A model generated the notes under the pieces. That model was given only the letters and a program-made list of their open reading frames with translations, ran no database searches and had not been told where the DNA came from. Below are positions 45,541 to 54,491 of a stretch of DNA of 64,000 bases, piece after piece (position 1 is the stretch's first letter; each line of letters begins with the position of its first letter). The stretch is from Arsukibacterium sp. MJ3. Its GTDB lineage: Bacteria > Pseudomonadota > Gammaproteobacteria > Enterobacterales > Alteromonadaceae. Both the position numbers and the translations under genes were made by a program. The stretch spans positions 62,001 through 126,000 of the forward strand of contig NZ_LAHP01000007.1 of assembly GCF_000987765.1 (NCBI RefSeq). The letters are read 5' to 3'.

Positions 45541-46365
45541 TTACTGCATTCTGTTTTTCAGTATTTCCAAAAGCCTATTAACGCTTTGTTTCACAAAACT
45601 TTTCCTAGCAAACATTTTGATATCGATTAGCTCAGCAGATTTGTTAAAGTCAGAAACATACCTTACTAACCATTCTTTATTAATGCTGTTACTTTGTTTC
45701 TTTGTTACAGGAAGTGAAGGTATATCAGAGGTATTAATATCAACACCTGTAAAGTTTGCTATTTTTTCAATGCTCTGCACTATGTTATTTCGTACATCAT
45801 CAAAATTAAACTCTAAATAGTTACTTTTGCTGGCCGCTAAACTATACCGCCAGGATGAATTGTCCAGAATCGTCTCACGCAGACAGCTATAAATATGTTT
45901 AAAGCTATAGACCGGATTTTCATTCACAGATTTTTGACCAGAAATCCAAACGCCTGTTTGACTCGCGATGGATAGAGAAACAGCTTGTTTTAATACGTAT
46001 TCTCTTGATAAGAGTAGGAAGTATGCATTGGGAAATAGCTCAGTTAATTTACTAAATCCACCAAAAATGTATATATGAGAATAATGGATTTTTATTGCAA
46101 AAACACCATTTGGAGACGGTCTTCTTTTCTCAATCTCTTTAATTACGTCTTTTAAATTATCAATATGCAACCGTTTCTTCCACTCAGCTAAATTAGCAGG
46201 GTTAGCATATTCTAACGGGAATCCGAAGCTGCCGGTGTTATGTAAAGCATGCCCCAACATATGGCTTCAGCATCTCGCTGTCGAAGCAATTATTAATGTC
46301 TTTACTGGCTGCTCTAACGTAGGAAAATCATGACTTTCTGAAAACTGGTCTTCATATAAAAACAT
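45541..46365 (-). pseudogene. Stf0-type sulfotransferase gene interrupted by in-frame TGA
   Basis: Reading from ATG 46365 (AAAGG upstream) the frame gives a normal Stf0 N terminus, then a TGA at 46267-46269 (codon 33) and an uninterrupted frame to 45541. The stop falls exactly in the PAPS-binding loop: residues before read IIASTARC, residues after SHMLGHALHNTG, where a Gly is expected (GGA to TGA is one base). Family features continue after it: GFPLEYANPANL, FAIKIHYSH, LKQAVSLSIASQTG. A restart at ATG 46260 would lack the PAPS loop and probably be inactive. Stf0 enzymes sulfate sugars. Either a recent nonsense mutation or a sequencing error. Confidence 0.8.
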
Positions 46366-46556
46366 TCGAACATCCTTTGTTATTAAAAGTGCTAACATTG
46401 AGAAAATTTTAAATTAAATTCATTTCAAAAATTCGAATAGACTGTATGGGTTGGCCATATTAAAAGTATGCTGCAAGCACCAATACTCAACTAGCAATCA
46501 TGTAGACAATTTAAATAAATCGTTTAGTATGCTAAATCTTGACAGGCTTGTGATGC

Positions 46557-47210
46557 TTATTCAGAAAGTTTAAAACCAACCGCCAAAAGCTTATTTTTCA
46601 ACCCCGGTAATGGATAACCAGACGAATAGGCTTTTTCAGCTACTAACAGTGCTTCCTCGTACTGCTTAAGATCTACCAACAATAAGCCAAAGTTGTAATT
46701 AAGCTCGGCATAATCAGGGGCTAGCTCTAAAGCTTGCTGATATTGGTTAAGGGACGCATCTAACCCGCCGGTAAGATGCAAATGCATTGCATAAAGCATT
46801 CTTGCCGTTACATCTTTTGGGCTGAAATAAATTGCTCTGTTGAAATAACAATGCGCGGTATAAAATTTATCACGCTCTTGAAGCTTAACTTTTTCACGAC
46901 GCTGATATTTTGCCATAGCTGCCAAGGCACGATGATGATTTGGAATAGCTCTGAGGGTATAGTCGATATCGCCCATAATTGAGCCTGTGCTTCCTCTGAT
47001 TAATCGTTCAACATCTGTGGTGAAATGCGCACGAAGCACTATCGGCAATTTTGCAGCATCAGAAGGCTTTATAGCGTCATATGGGCCATAAGGGTTGGTT
47101 AAAGGCTGTCCAGGCTCAATACCACAGTTAAAGTTGTTACGCGGAGCAGCATTACTGAAAAAAGCAGAAAAAATTAATACCACAGCAAGCGTAATAGATC
47201 GATACGACAT
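46557..47210 (-). CDS. Secreted TPR-repeat protein
   Basis: A 217-residue protein with a signal peptide (1-21, LAVVLIFSAFFSNAA), a conserved head with FNCGIEPGQPLTNPYGPYD and IPNHHRALAAMAKY, and three TPR units (about 105-205). I recognise the head motif from uncharacterised TPR proteins of marine gammaproteobacteria but know no function. ATG 47210 is preferred to 47258 because it gives a clean signal peptide and has AAAGGA upstream. Divergent from the following glycosyltransferase; 190 nt upstream of the sulfotransferase pseudogene. Confidence 0.8.
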   Translation of the reverse strand: MSYRSITLAVVLIFSAFFSNAAPRNNFNCGIEPGQPLTNPYGPYDAIKPSDAAKLPIVLRAHFTTDVERLIRGSTGSIMGDIDYTLRAIPNHHRALAAMAKYQRREKVKLQERDKFYTAHCYFNRAIYFSPKDVTARMLYAMHLHLTGGLDASLNQYQQALELAPDYAELNYNFGLLLVDLKQYEEALLVAEKAYSSGYPLPGLKNKLLAVGFKLSE

Positions 47211-47369
47211 AGTGTAATCCTTTACTAAAGCGAGCAGACTTTTGCAAATTTCTAACAAAATCTAGTCTAGCTCATTAATTATGCAAGTCAATGACACATA
47301 CGCAACAGTTGCATTAACCTTGGCAAAACGTTTAAATACTCATATTCGATGCGCGAACAGGGAAAGTTT

Positions 47370-48602
47370 GTGAAAAAACACATTTTATATATTGCATTCC
47401 ATTTTCCACCGATACAGATAAGTAGTGGTGTGCACCGTACATTGGCGTTTACCCGTTATTTTGCTGAACAAGGTGATGATGTTGCAGTTCTGACAGTCTC
47501 TACTAAAGCGTATAAACAATCAGATGATAAAAATTTATCTTTGATACCCTCGGCGATAAAGGTAATACGCTGCTTTGCCAGAGATACTGCTTTCCATTTT
47601 TCGTTTAAAAATAAATATTTTAGCTGGATGGCTTTACCTGACCGCTGGCAAAGCTGGATTTTAGGCGGCGTTTTTCGTGGGCTTTTGCAAATCAGAAAAC
47701 AGCGACCCGATGTATTGATCAGCACCTATCCCATCGCGTCTGCCCATTTCATTGCATATTTTTTATATAAGCTTACCGGTGTGCCTTGGATTGCAGATTT
47801 TCGTGACCCAATGCTGCAAGATGACTACCCATCAAACCCAAGGTTACGAAAGCTGTTTAGTTGGATAGAAAAAAAGGCAGCAAAGCATTGTAAGCACATA
47901 ATATTCACCAGCCCTGGAGCACTTCAGCTATATAAACAGCGCTATCCTGAAGTAGCTGAAAATGTATGGCAAGTATTACCCAATGGCTACGACGAAACGT
48001 TATTTGCTATGGCAAATAATGTTCAACCAGTAAAAACAGATACCAGGGTAAAATTATTACATAGCGGCACTATTTACCCTTCTGAACGTGACCCTGTGCC
48101 TTTTTTCAATGCTATCGCAACATTGAAAAAACATCATTCTCAATTGAGCAAAAAACTGCATGTTGTGCTGCGTAACACAGGCCACGATGCATTGTTTAAA
48201 CCAATGCTGCAACAGCTGGCAATAGAAGATGTTATAACACTAGCACCCGCGTTAAACTATGTAGAGGCATTAGAAGAAATGCTTTCTGCAGATGCATTAC
48301 TACTAATGCAGGCGAGTAATTGTAATTACCAAACGCCCGCCAAGGCATATGAATACATTCGGGCAAAAAAGCCTATTTTGGCTCTGACAGATGCCGCTGG
48401 CGATACAGCACACTTAATAATGCAATCGCGTGTGGCAGAATTGGCAGCATTAGACGACACTACAAAGATAAGCATTGCTATTAGCAATTTATTAGACAAT
48501 CTAAAGAACAGCCAATATAGGTATTTATCCAATGAGAAAATTATTACCTTCTCACGAACACATCAGGCAGAACGATTTAGGCAATTAATATTACAGTTGT
48601 AA
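47370..48602 (+). CDS. GT4-family glycosyltransferase
   Basis: A 410-residue glycosyltransferase: ILYIAFHFPPIQISSGVHR at the N terminus, WIADFRDPMLQDDYPSNP in the acceptor domain, and a C-terminal domain with LMQASNCNYQTPAKAYEYIRAKKPIL. GTG 47370 has AGGGA 7 nt before it and is preferred over ATG 47349. It opens the second plus-strand group and adds a sugar to the EPS or a side chain. Confidence 0.85.
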   Translation: MKKHILYIAFHFPPIQISSGVHRTLAFTRYFAEQGDDVAVLTVSTKAYKQSDDKNLSLIPSAIKVIRCFARDTAFHFSFKNKYFSWMALPDRWQSWILGGVFRGLLQIRKQRPDVLISTYPIASAHFIAYFLYKLTGVPWIADFRDPMLQDDYPSNPRLRKLFSWIEKKAAKHCKHIIFTSPGALQLYKQRYPEVAENVWQVLPNGYDETLFAMANNVQPVKTDTRVKLLHSGTIYPSERDPVPFFNAIATLKKHHSQLSKKLHVVLRNTGHDALFKPMLQQLAIEDVITLAPALNYVEALEEMLSADALLLMQASNCNYQTPAKAYEYIRAKKPILALTDAAGDTAHLIMQSRVAELAALDDTTKISIAISNLLDNLKNSQYRYLSNEKIITFSRTHQAERFRQLILQL

Positions 48603-48626
48603 ACGAAAGGGTTTAAAAGGATTTTT

Positions 48627-50408
48627 ATGGCGTGGCAATATACTATTCAGGACACTGATAACAAATCGAAAGTTTGTTTACAGCAAAGTCACAACTCAGA
48701 TATGCGTATAGTCTTGGCAGGAACTAACAAGCCAATTATTGCAGAAAACCAACATGCAATTGCTATAGTATTTGGCCGCCTCCGCCCTTACAACCAAGAT
48801 TATCTTTTAGATAATTCAGCTAAGTGGTTGCTAGATTTATACCAGAACACACCAACTGACTTATGCGCTCATATCGCTGGTTTTTTTCTGCTTATTATTG
48901 CTGACAAAACCGATGGCACTATCCGTATTATCAATGACCATGTTGGCAGCATACCCTGCTATATCGACCAGCGTGACAGCGCGGTATTACGTATAAGTGA
49001 TAATATGCCTGCGCTTCAAGCAGCGGCTGGCAATGCAGAAATAGATAAGCAAGCTCTTTTTAACTACCTGTTTTTTCATTGCATTCCCTCACCAGTAAGT
49101 ATTTATAAAGGCGTTAGCAAGCTGGAACCTGGCGTTATTGCTACGTTAAGTAACAATAATACTTGGCAGCAACATACCTATTATCAACCTACTTTTACTA
49201 CATCAGAGCTGCCAGCAGATAAACTAATGGCACAGTGTAAAACGCTTATTTCTGAAGCAGTGCGGCGAAATATCAGCGACGATTGTGTTGCGTTTCTTAG
49301 TGGCGGCCTCGACAGCTCTACTGTTGCTGGTATGCTGGCAAAACATAGCGCAAATAACAAAGCAAAAACTTACTCTATTGGCTTTGAAGCCAAAGGTTAT
49401 GACGAAACAGAGTATGCGTTAATAACCGCAAAACATTTTGGCACTGAGCATAAAGTGCACTATTTACAACCAGAAGAAATAACCGAGCATTTTAGCCATG
49501 TTGCGGCGGCTTTTAATGAGCCGTTTGGCAACTCGTCAGCGCTAGCTGCTTTCGTTTGTGCCAAAGTAGCTGCCGCTGATGGTATAAAAGTAATACTAGC
49601 GGGTGATGGCGGCGACGAAATTTTTGCCGGTAATGAGCGTTATATAAAACAAAAAACCTTTGAGCATTATGCCGCCCTACCCGGTTTGGCCCGCGCCAGC
49701 CTCGATTTATGTTTTTATAATGGCTTAGCGGCAAAACTGCCGGGGGTAAAAAAGGCCTACAGTTATATTAACCAGGCCAAAGTGCCGCTGCCTGACCGCT
49801 TAGATAGTTACAACTTTTTAAACCGCTTTAATTTAACCGAAATGCTTAACGCGGCCTTATTAGAGCAAGTTGATACCAACCAACCTGCACAGCAAAAGCG
49901 TGATCGCTACAATGCCTGTTTATCTAGTGATGCTGTAGATAAAATGATGTACCTGGACTGGAAGTTTACCCTGGCCGACAATGACTTGGTTAAAGTAAAC
50001 CAAACCTGTCAACTCGCTGGTGTAGAAGTGCGCTTTCCGCTATTTGAAAAAGAGCTGGTCGATTTTAGTTGTACTATACCGGCTTCGCTGAAAGCACCTG
50101 GCCAGCAGCTGCGCGATTTTTATAAGCGTAGTTTTAAAGGCTTCTTGCCAGATGAAACGCTGGCTAAAAGCAAACACGGTTTTGGCTTGCCCTTTGGCGT
50201 ATGGATGAAACAACAACCTAAACTGCAGCAAATTACCGCTGACAGCTTGGCCAGTTTAAAACAGCGCAATATAATAAAAAGCAGTTTTATTGAGCAAGCG
50301 CTTGCCACCTACCAGCAAGGCCATTCTGGTTACTATGGTGAACTGGTGTGGATAATGGTAACGCTGGAACTGTGGCTACAACAGCATGAGGCAAGCTATG
50401 TTACTTAA
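48627..50408 (+). CDS. Asparagine synthase-like protein without glutaminase nucleophile
   Basis: A 593-residue protein with the asparagine synthase architecture. The N terminus reads MAWQYTIQD with no Cys at position 2, and the NGEIYN motif is absent, so the glutaminase half should be inactive. The synthetase half is intact: FLSGGLDSSTVAGML and LAGDGGDEIFAGN. It may use free ammonia or an amine, as beta-lactam synthetase-like members do, to form an amide. Its 3' end overlaps the deacetylase start by 11 nt. Confidence 0.85.
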   Translation: MAWQYTIQDTDNKSKVCLQQSHNSDMRIVLAGTNKPIIAENQHAIAIVFGRLRPYNQDYLLDNSAKWLLDLYQNTPTDLCAHIAGFFLLIIADKTDGTIRIINDHVGSIPCYIDQRDSAVLRISDNMPALQAAAGNAEIDKQALFNYLFFHCIPSPVSIYKGVSKLEPGVIATLSNNNTWQQHTYYQPTFTTSELPADKLMAQCKTLISEAVRRNISDDCVAFLSGGLDSSTVAGMLAKHSANNKAKTYSIGFEAKGYDETEYALITAKHFGTEHKVHYLQPEEITEHFSHVAAAFNEPFGNSSALAAFVCAKVAAADGIKVILAGDGGDEIFAGNERYIKQKTFEHYAALPGLARASLDLCFYNGLAAKLPGVKKAYSYINQAKVPLPDRLDSYNFLNRFNLTEMLNAALLEQVDTNQPAQQKRDRYNACLSSDAVDKMMYLDWKFTLADNDLVKVNQTCQLAGVEVRFPLFEKELVDFSCTIPASLKAPGQQLRDFYKRSFKGFLPDETLAKSKHGFGLPFGVWMKQQPKLQQITADSLASLKQRNIIKSSFIEQALATYQQGHSGYYGELVWIMVTLELWLQQHEASYVT

Positions 50409-51351
50409 ACCGTTGCATAAGCTATTGCATAAGTTACTGCAAACCGCAGGTAAAGTAGTTGGCCGTAATACGCTAAGCATTCTAATTTACCACCAAGTGT
50501 TAGCAACTGCCGACCCCATGCGCCCTAGCGAACCTACTGCTGAAGTTTTCGATTGGCATATGCGGCTATTACGCGACTATTTTACGCCGTTATCACTGGA
50601 TGAAGCACTGGCGCATTTACAAAAAAACACCCTGCCAGCTAACGCCGTTTGCGTAACCTTTGATGATGGCTACCTAAATAACCTAACAGTAGCGCAACCT
50701 ATATTGGCAAAATACAACATTCCGGCTACCGTTTATATTGCTACCGCGTTTAGCAATGGCAACAATATGTGGAACGACCGGGTTATGCATTTATTTGCTG
50801 ACAAGCAACGCCAGCAGCTTAGTTTACAAGGCGCGCAAATAACCCTTGGTGATTGGCAACAGCGAAGAGCGCTAGCACATGAATGGCTGATGAAACTGAA
50901 ATATTTGCCAATTAGCCCGCGCTTAGCGGAGGTAGATAAGCTATATCAGGAAAATAATGCCAGTGAGCAAGTGCCATTAATGATGTCACCCGTTCAAATA
51001 AAGCAGCTAGCCGCTGCAGGTATCAGCATTGGCGCCCACACGGTTAACCACCCTATTTTAAAAGTATTGCCAGCAGCGGAACAACAAACTGAAATAGTAC
51101 AAAGTAAACAGCAATTAGAACAATGGTGCGGGCAGCCGGTTAACCATTTTGCTTATCCGAATGGCGCTTTTGGCCGTGATTTTGATGAAACTGCGCTAAA
51201 TATTGTCGAGCAAGCAGGCTTTAGCTCAGCCGTGACGACTAACGGTGGCGTATCTACTAGTAACAGCTCGCCATTTAAACTCAGGCGTTTTACACCTTGG
51301 GATAAAAGCGTTTTAAAGTTTCATGCACGCCTGCTTAACACTATGCGCTAG
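50398..51351 (+). CDS. Polysaccharide deacetylase-family protein (third)
   Basis: A 317-residue NodB-like protein: ILIYHQVLATADPMRP, metal-site VTFDDGYLNN, GAHTVNHPIL and FAYPNGAFGRDF. GAGG lies 10 nt before ATG 50398, which is preferred over 50386. Belongs to the same type as the 40139 protein. Probably deacetylates an amino sugar of the EPS. Confidence 0.87.
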   Translation: MLLKPLHKLLHKLLQTAGKVVGRNTLSILIYHQVLATADPMRPSEPTAEVFDWHMRLLRDYFTPLSLDEALAHLQKNTLPANAVCVTFDDGYLNNLTVAQPILAKYNIPATVYIATAFSNGNNMWNDRVMHLFADKQRQQLSLQGAQITLGDWQQRRALAHEWLMKLKYLPISPRLAEVDKLYQENNASEQVPLMMSPVQIKQLAAAGISIGAHTVNHPILKVLPAAEQQTEIVQSKQQLEQWCGQPVNHFAYPNGAFGRDFDETALNIVEQAGFSSAVTTNGGVSTSNSSPFKLRRFTPWDKSVLKFHARLLNTMR

Positions 51352-51375
51352 GCGCAAACAATTAGGTTAACTAAA

Positions 51376-52077
51376 ATGTTGGCACAATTAAAACAAACTT
51401 ATCGCGAACTTGGGGCAGTTGACACAATGCTTTACATTGTAGATAAGGTATTAGTGAAGCTTACTTTTAACCGAATAGTGATCCATAAATACTATATTAC
51501 CCGCCAACCAATAACAGACATTACCAATGTGCCGGTTACTAAAGCATTGGATGTTAAAATTAGACAATTAACCAAGGATGACCCTGCGCTAAAAACCATG
51601 GATAGGCCAATGACAACCTTACAACAACGTTATCAGCGTGGGGGGCTTTGTGTGGCAGCCTTTAAAAAAGGCCAGTTTGCCGGTAATTTATGGCTTAATT
51701 TTGATCAGTATCAGGAAGATGAAGTGAGATGCCGTTATATCTTGCATCCTACGGGCTACACAGCCTGGGATTATGATGTATTTGTTATGCCAAAATTTCG
51801 TTTTAACTATGTTTTTGCTAAACTGTGGGATCACGCCAATTTATTATTATATAAACGCAGCATTCGTTATGTTTATAGCAGAATTAATTACTATAATATT
51901 GGCTCACTGCAATCACATAAGCGACTAGGCAGCCGCATATATGGCACCGTTTTTTTTATAAATATTGGCACTTTCCAACTAATCTTTAGTCGACATTTCC
52001 GACCTTATTTTAAGTTGAGTATTCGAGATACCGACTTTCCTGAATTGTACATAGGTAACGATAATAAAAATGACTAG
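51376..52077 (+). CDS. GNAT-like protein
   Basis: A 233-residue protein with a GNAT-like fold pattern (KDDPALKTM, CVAAFKKGQFAGNLW, DVFVMPKFRFNYVFAKLW, NIGSLQSHKRLGS). The last pattern matches the acetyl-CoA domain end, where a shared residue ladder (N-x-x-S-x-x-x-H-x-x-L-G) is common. The acceptor is unknown. Followed by an 8-nt overlap with a small ORF. Confidence 0.65.
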   Translation: MLAQLKQTYRELGAVDTMLYIVDKVLVKLTFNRIVIHKYYITRQPITDITNVPVTKALDVKIRQLTKDDPALKTMDRPMTTLQQRYQRGGLCVAAFKKGQFAGNLWLNFDQYQEDEVRCRYILHPTGYTAWDYDVFVMPKFRFNYVFAKLWDHANLLLYKRSIRYVYSRINYYNIGSLQSHKRLGSRIYGTVFFINIGTFQLIFSRHFRPYFKLSIRDTDFPELYIGNDNKND

Positions 52078-52342
52078 TCCAGAACTTATTAGAATGCTTA
52101 GTGTAACCCGCAGTAGAATATATAAGTTCCAATATGTAATTACTAATACAGCGGATTTAAAGATAAAGCAGTGTTTTAGCAATTCGTTAATTAATCGCTG
52201 TTGTAAGACTATTTCTGAAAACACTTTATTCTCAGTTAAATGTACTGCTTACAGTGAAGATATTACAGCCCACCAGTTAAAAATAGCTATTGCTCCCTTA
52301 AAATTTCATTCACAGTTCATATTTAAAGGTACTAATTATTAA
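52070..52342 (+). CDS. Small hypothetical protein, tightly packed ORF
   Basis: A 90-residue ORF that starts 8 nt inside the preceding gene and ends 1 nt before the next start, as a coupled gene would. AGGTAA lies upstream. The sequence (SVTRSRIYKFQYVITN, Cys-rich middle) matches no family I know. It could be a real small gene or the remains of a longer one; the codon usage is AT-rich like its neighbours. Confidence 0.45.
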   Translation: MTSPELIRMLSVTRSRIYKFQYVITNTADLKIKQCFSNSLINRCCKTISENTLFSVKCTAYSEDITAHQLKIAIAPLKFHSQFIFKGTNY

Positions 52343-52343
52343 T

Positions 52344-53417
52344 ATGCCTAAAAGTTTTAACTGGCAAGTTCAACCATTAAATATAGTAGATCCGACATTC
52401 ATCGCTGATTGGGATTTTTTAAGCAATAAATACCATTCTAAAAACCAATTGTTAGGTAGTGAGTTTATTAATTCATTGTTAACTTATTTTGGTGATGTAC
52501 CATTATTTGCAGTAAGAGCCGTGAAGCAAGGTGAGACCCACTGTCTGATGCTATTAAGGCGAAGGAATAAATTTATTTGGGAGCTTTTTAAACCCAGCCA
52601 GGCTCAGGTTGGTCTTTTACTAATAAACCCAGGTTTTAAACCTGATTTGAAAGCGTTATTACGCGCTTTGCCCGGTATTGCTGCAAGATTAGATTTTCTT
52701 AGCCTCGACCCAGCCGAACATAGTGCTCTACTTAATACCCTAAAAGACAATCAATTAGTACTTTACGCTACCAATATGCAAATCAAACTAGAAAGTGAAT
52801 TTGACAGCTATTGGCGATTACGCTCGAAGAATTTACGCAAAAATATGTCACGTTATGAAAATCGACTGCAACGGGAAAATATTGAATTAGACTTTCGTCA
52901 AATAACAAGTCCACTACAAGTTTTATCTGCTGTGGATCGTTACGGCATGCTGGAATCTAAAGGCTGGAAGGGTAAATTGGTTACTGCACTACATCCAAGC
53001 AATCAACAAGGTGAGTTTTATCGCAATTTTTTGTATGAATTAGCCCAACAAAATAACGCTGTTGTTTACGAATACTATATTAAGGATCGCCTTGTAGCGT
53101 CAAGGTTATGCTGTATCAAAAGCGACATGTTGATAATTCTTAAAACTACCTTTGATGAAAATTTCAAGGCTTTTTCTTTGGGTCGTCTATTACTTAAACA
53201 GATTCTGAGTACGCTCTTTGAAAAAAATATATTAAAAATTGTCGACTTTTATACCAATGCATCTCCAGAACAACTTGAGTGGTCTACAGAACAAAGAAGT
53301 ATGTTTAATGCCAGTATGTATTCAGCAAGCTTGCTTGGCAAACTTATGTCTGGTTTAGTTTTAGCCAAGCGGCAGTTTAAAAACAATAAAGCCGAGTTGA
53401 GTGAAAATAAAGATTAA
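52344..53417 (+). CDS. CelD/BioF2-like GNAT transferase, A
   Basis: A 357-residue protein of the CelD/FemAB-like GNAT group: SYWRLRSKNLRKNMSRYENRL is the basic helix between the two halves, and LVASRLCCIKSDMLIILKTTFDE and FSLGRLLLKQIL belong to the GNAT core. It probably acylates or aminoacylates the polysaccharide precursor. Its stop overlaps the next start by one base (TAATG). Confidence 0.78.
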   Translation: MPKSFNWQVQPLNIVDPTFIADWDFLSNKYHSKNQLLGSEFINSLLTYFGDVPLFAVRAVKQGETHCLMLLRRRNKFIWELFKPSQAQVGLLLINPGFKPDLKALLRALPGIAARLDFLSLDPAEHSALLNTLKDNQLVLYATNMQIKLESEFDSYWRLRSKNLRKNMSRYENRLQRENIELDFRQITSPLQVLSAVDRYGMLESKGWKGKLVTALHPSNQQGEFYRNFLYELAQQNNAVVYEYYIKDRLVASRLCCIKSDMLIILKTTFDENFKAFSLGRLLLKQILSTLFEKNILKIVDFYTNASPEQLEWSTEQRSMFNASMYSASLLGKLMSGLVLAKRQFKNNKAELSENKD

Positions 53418-54457
53418 TGAAAAACCTGACCCAAGCTACTTTGTTAGATACCTCAAGTTCTGAAAAACCAAATATACAGCCATTTTTTATTAGAAAAAGC
53501 TGGTTTGATTATTTTGCGCAGCATATCAGCAAAGAAAATTCGGCGGTGTGGCTTGATGTAACAAAGCAAGAAAATGAAAAAATATTGCCATTAATAAACC
53601 AATTTAAAACCGGTGTTTTTGGTGTAAAGGGTTTGCGTGGTATGAGCAATTATTATTCTCTGGCATTTGGCATGATAGACCACACTTTAACAGAGACCTT
53701 ATTAGCTGATGACTTTAATAGTGCAGCAATAAAATTTTTACAAGGCTATGACTGTATTAATATGTCTCCACTTTATCAACCACAAGCTGATTTCTGGCTT
53801 AAAGCGTTCAAAAAAATTGGCTTTTCAGGCCAACGCTATCAGCACTCTGTGAATTGGTATCATGACAAGATAATCGATATAAACCAGTACTGGTCTCTGC
53901 GCCCTCCACGACTATTAAATACCATTAAACGTAAACGTGAACAAATGCACAAAAATGGTGAGTTCAGCACCAAAATATACAGTAATGGCACACTAGCTCA
54001 ATTAATACAGGCATTAATTGACTATCATCAAGTGTATTACCATAGCTGGAAACAGACTGAAGCTTACCCGGCTTTTATTGACGCAATTGCCGAAGATGCA
54101 TGGCAGCAGGATGAACTTAGGATTGGTGTTATTTACCATCAACAAAAACCTGTTGCAGCCCAAATTTGGTTTATTTCCCAAACGTCAGCCTATATTTTTA
54201 AATTAGCGCATGTAGAAAGCTACACTAAGTTCAGCCCGGGAACAGTACTAATGGCAGCAATGCTGGAGCACGTTGTCATTCAGGATAAAGTTAACCGCAT
54301 TGATTTTCTAACTGGCAACGACAGTTACAAGCAAGACTGGATGTCAGATAAACAGCCACTATATGGAATATATATGTGTAATAAACACTCGCTTAAAGGC
54401 TTATGTTTAGCAACAGTAAATACTTTAGGGCAACTGTGGAAGAAACTATTTTTCTAA
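53417..54457 (+). CDS. CelD/BioF2-like GNAT transferase, B
   Basis: A 346-residue protein related in layout to the preceding one: YWSLRPPRLLNTIKRKREQM, YHQQKPVAAQIWFISQTSAY, FSPGTVLMAAMLEHVV and DFLTGNDSYKQDWM. The last motif (D-F-L-x-G-x-D-x-Y-K) is diagnostic for the CelD-like domain. The pair could be sequential acyltransferases. Confidence 0.8.
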   Translation: MKNLTQATLLDTSSSEKPNIQPFFIRKSWFDYFAQHISKENSAVWLDVTKQENEKILPLINQFKTGVFGVKGLRGMSNYYSLAFGMIDHTLTETLLADDFNSAAIKFLQGYDCINMSPLYQPQADFWLKAFKKIGFSGQRYQHSVNWYHDKIIDINQYWSLRPPRLLNTIKRKREQMHKNGEFSTKIYSNGTLAQLIQALIDYHQVYYHSWKQTEAYPAFIDAIAEDAWQQDELRIGVIYHQQKPVAAQIWFISQTSAYIFKLAHVESYTKFSPGTVLMAAMLEHVVIQDKVNRIDFLTGNDSYKQDWMSDKQPLYGIYMCNKHSLKGLCLATVNTLGQLWKKLFF

Positions 54458-54491
54458 CGTTGCGTTTTTTATTACTCACAAAAGTCTACTA

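Noticed and set aside
46267..46269. TGA in the sulfotransferase gene as a selenocysteine codon
   Set aside because: The family has Gly at this place, no selenoprotein is known in it, and no SECIS-like hairpin was evident after the TGA.
46540..46575. TTGACA with a TTCAGA downstream as a plus-strand promoter
   Set aside because: The spacer is 15 nt, the -10 is poor, and it points into the end of the minus-strand TPR gene.
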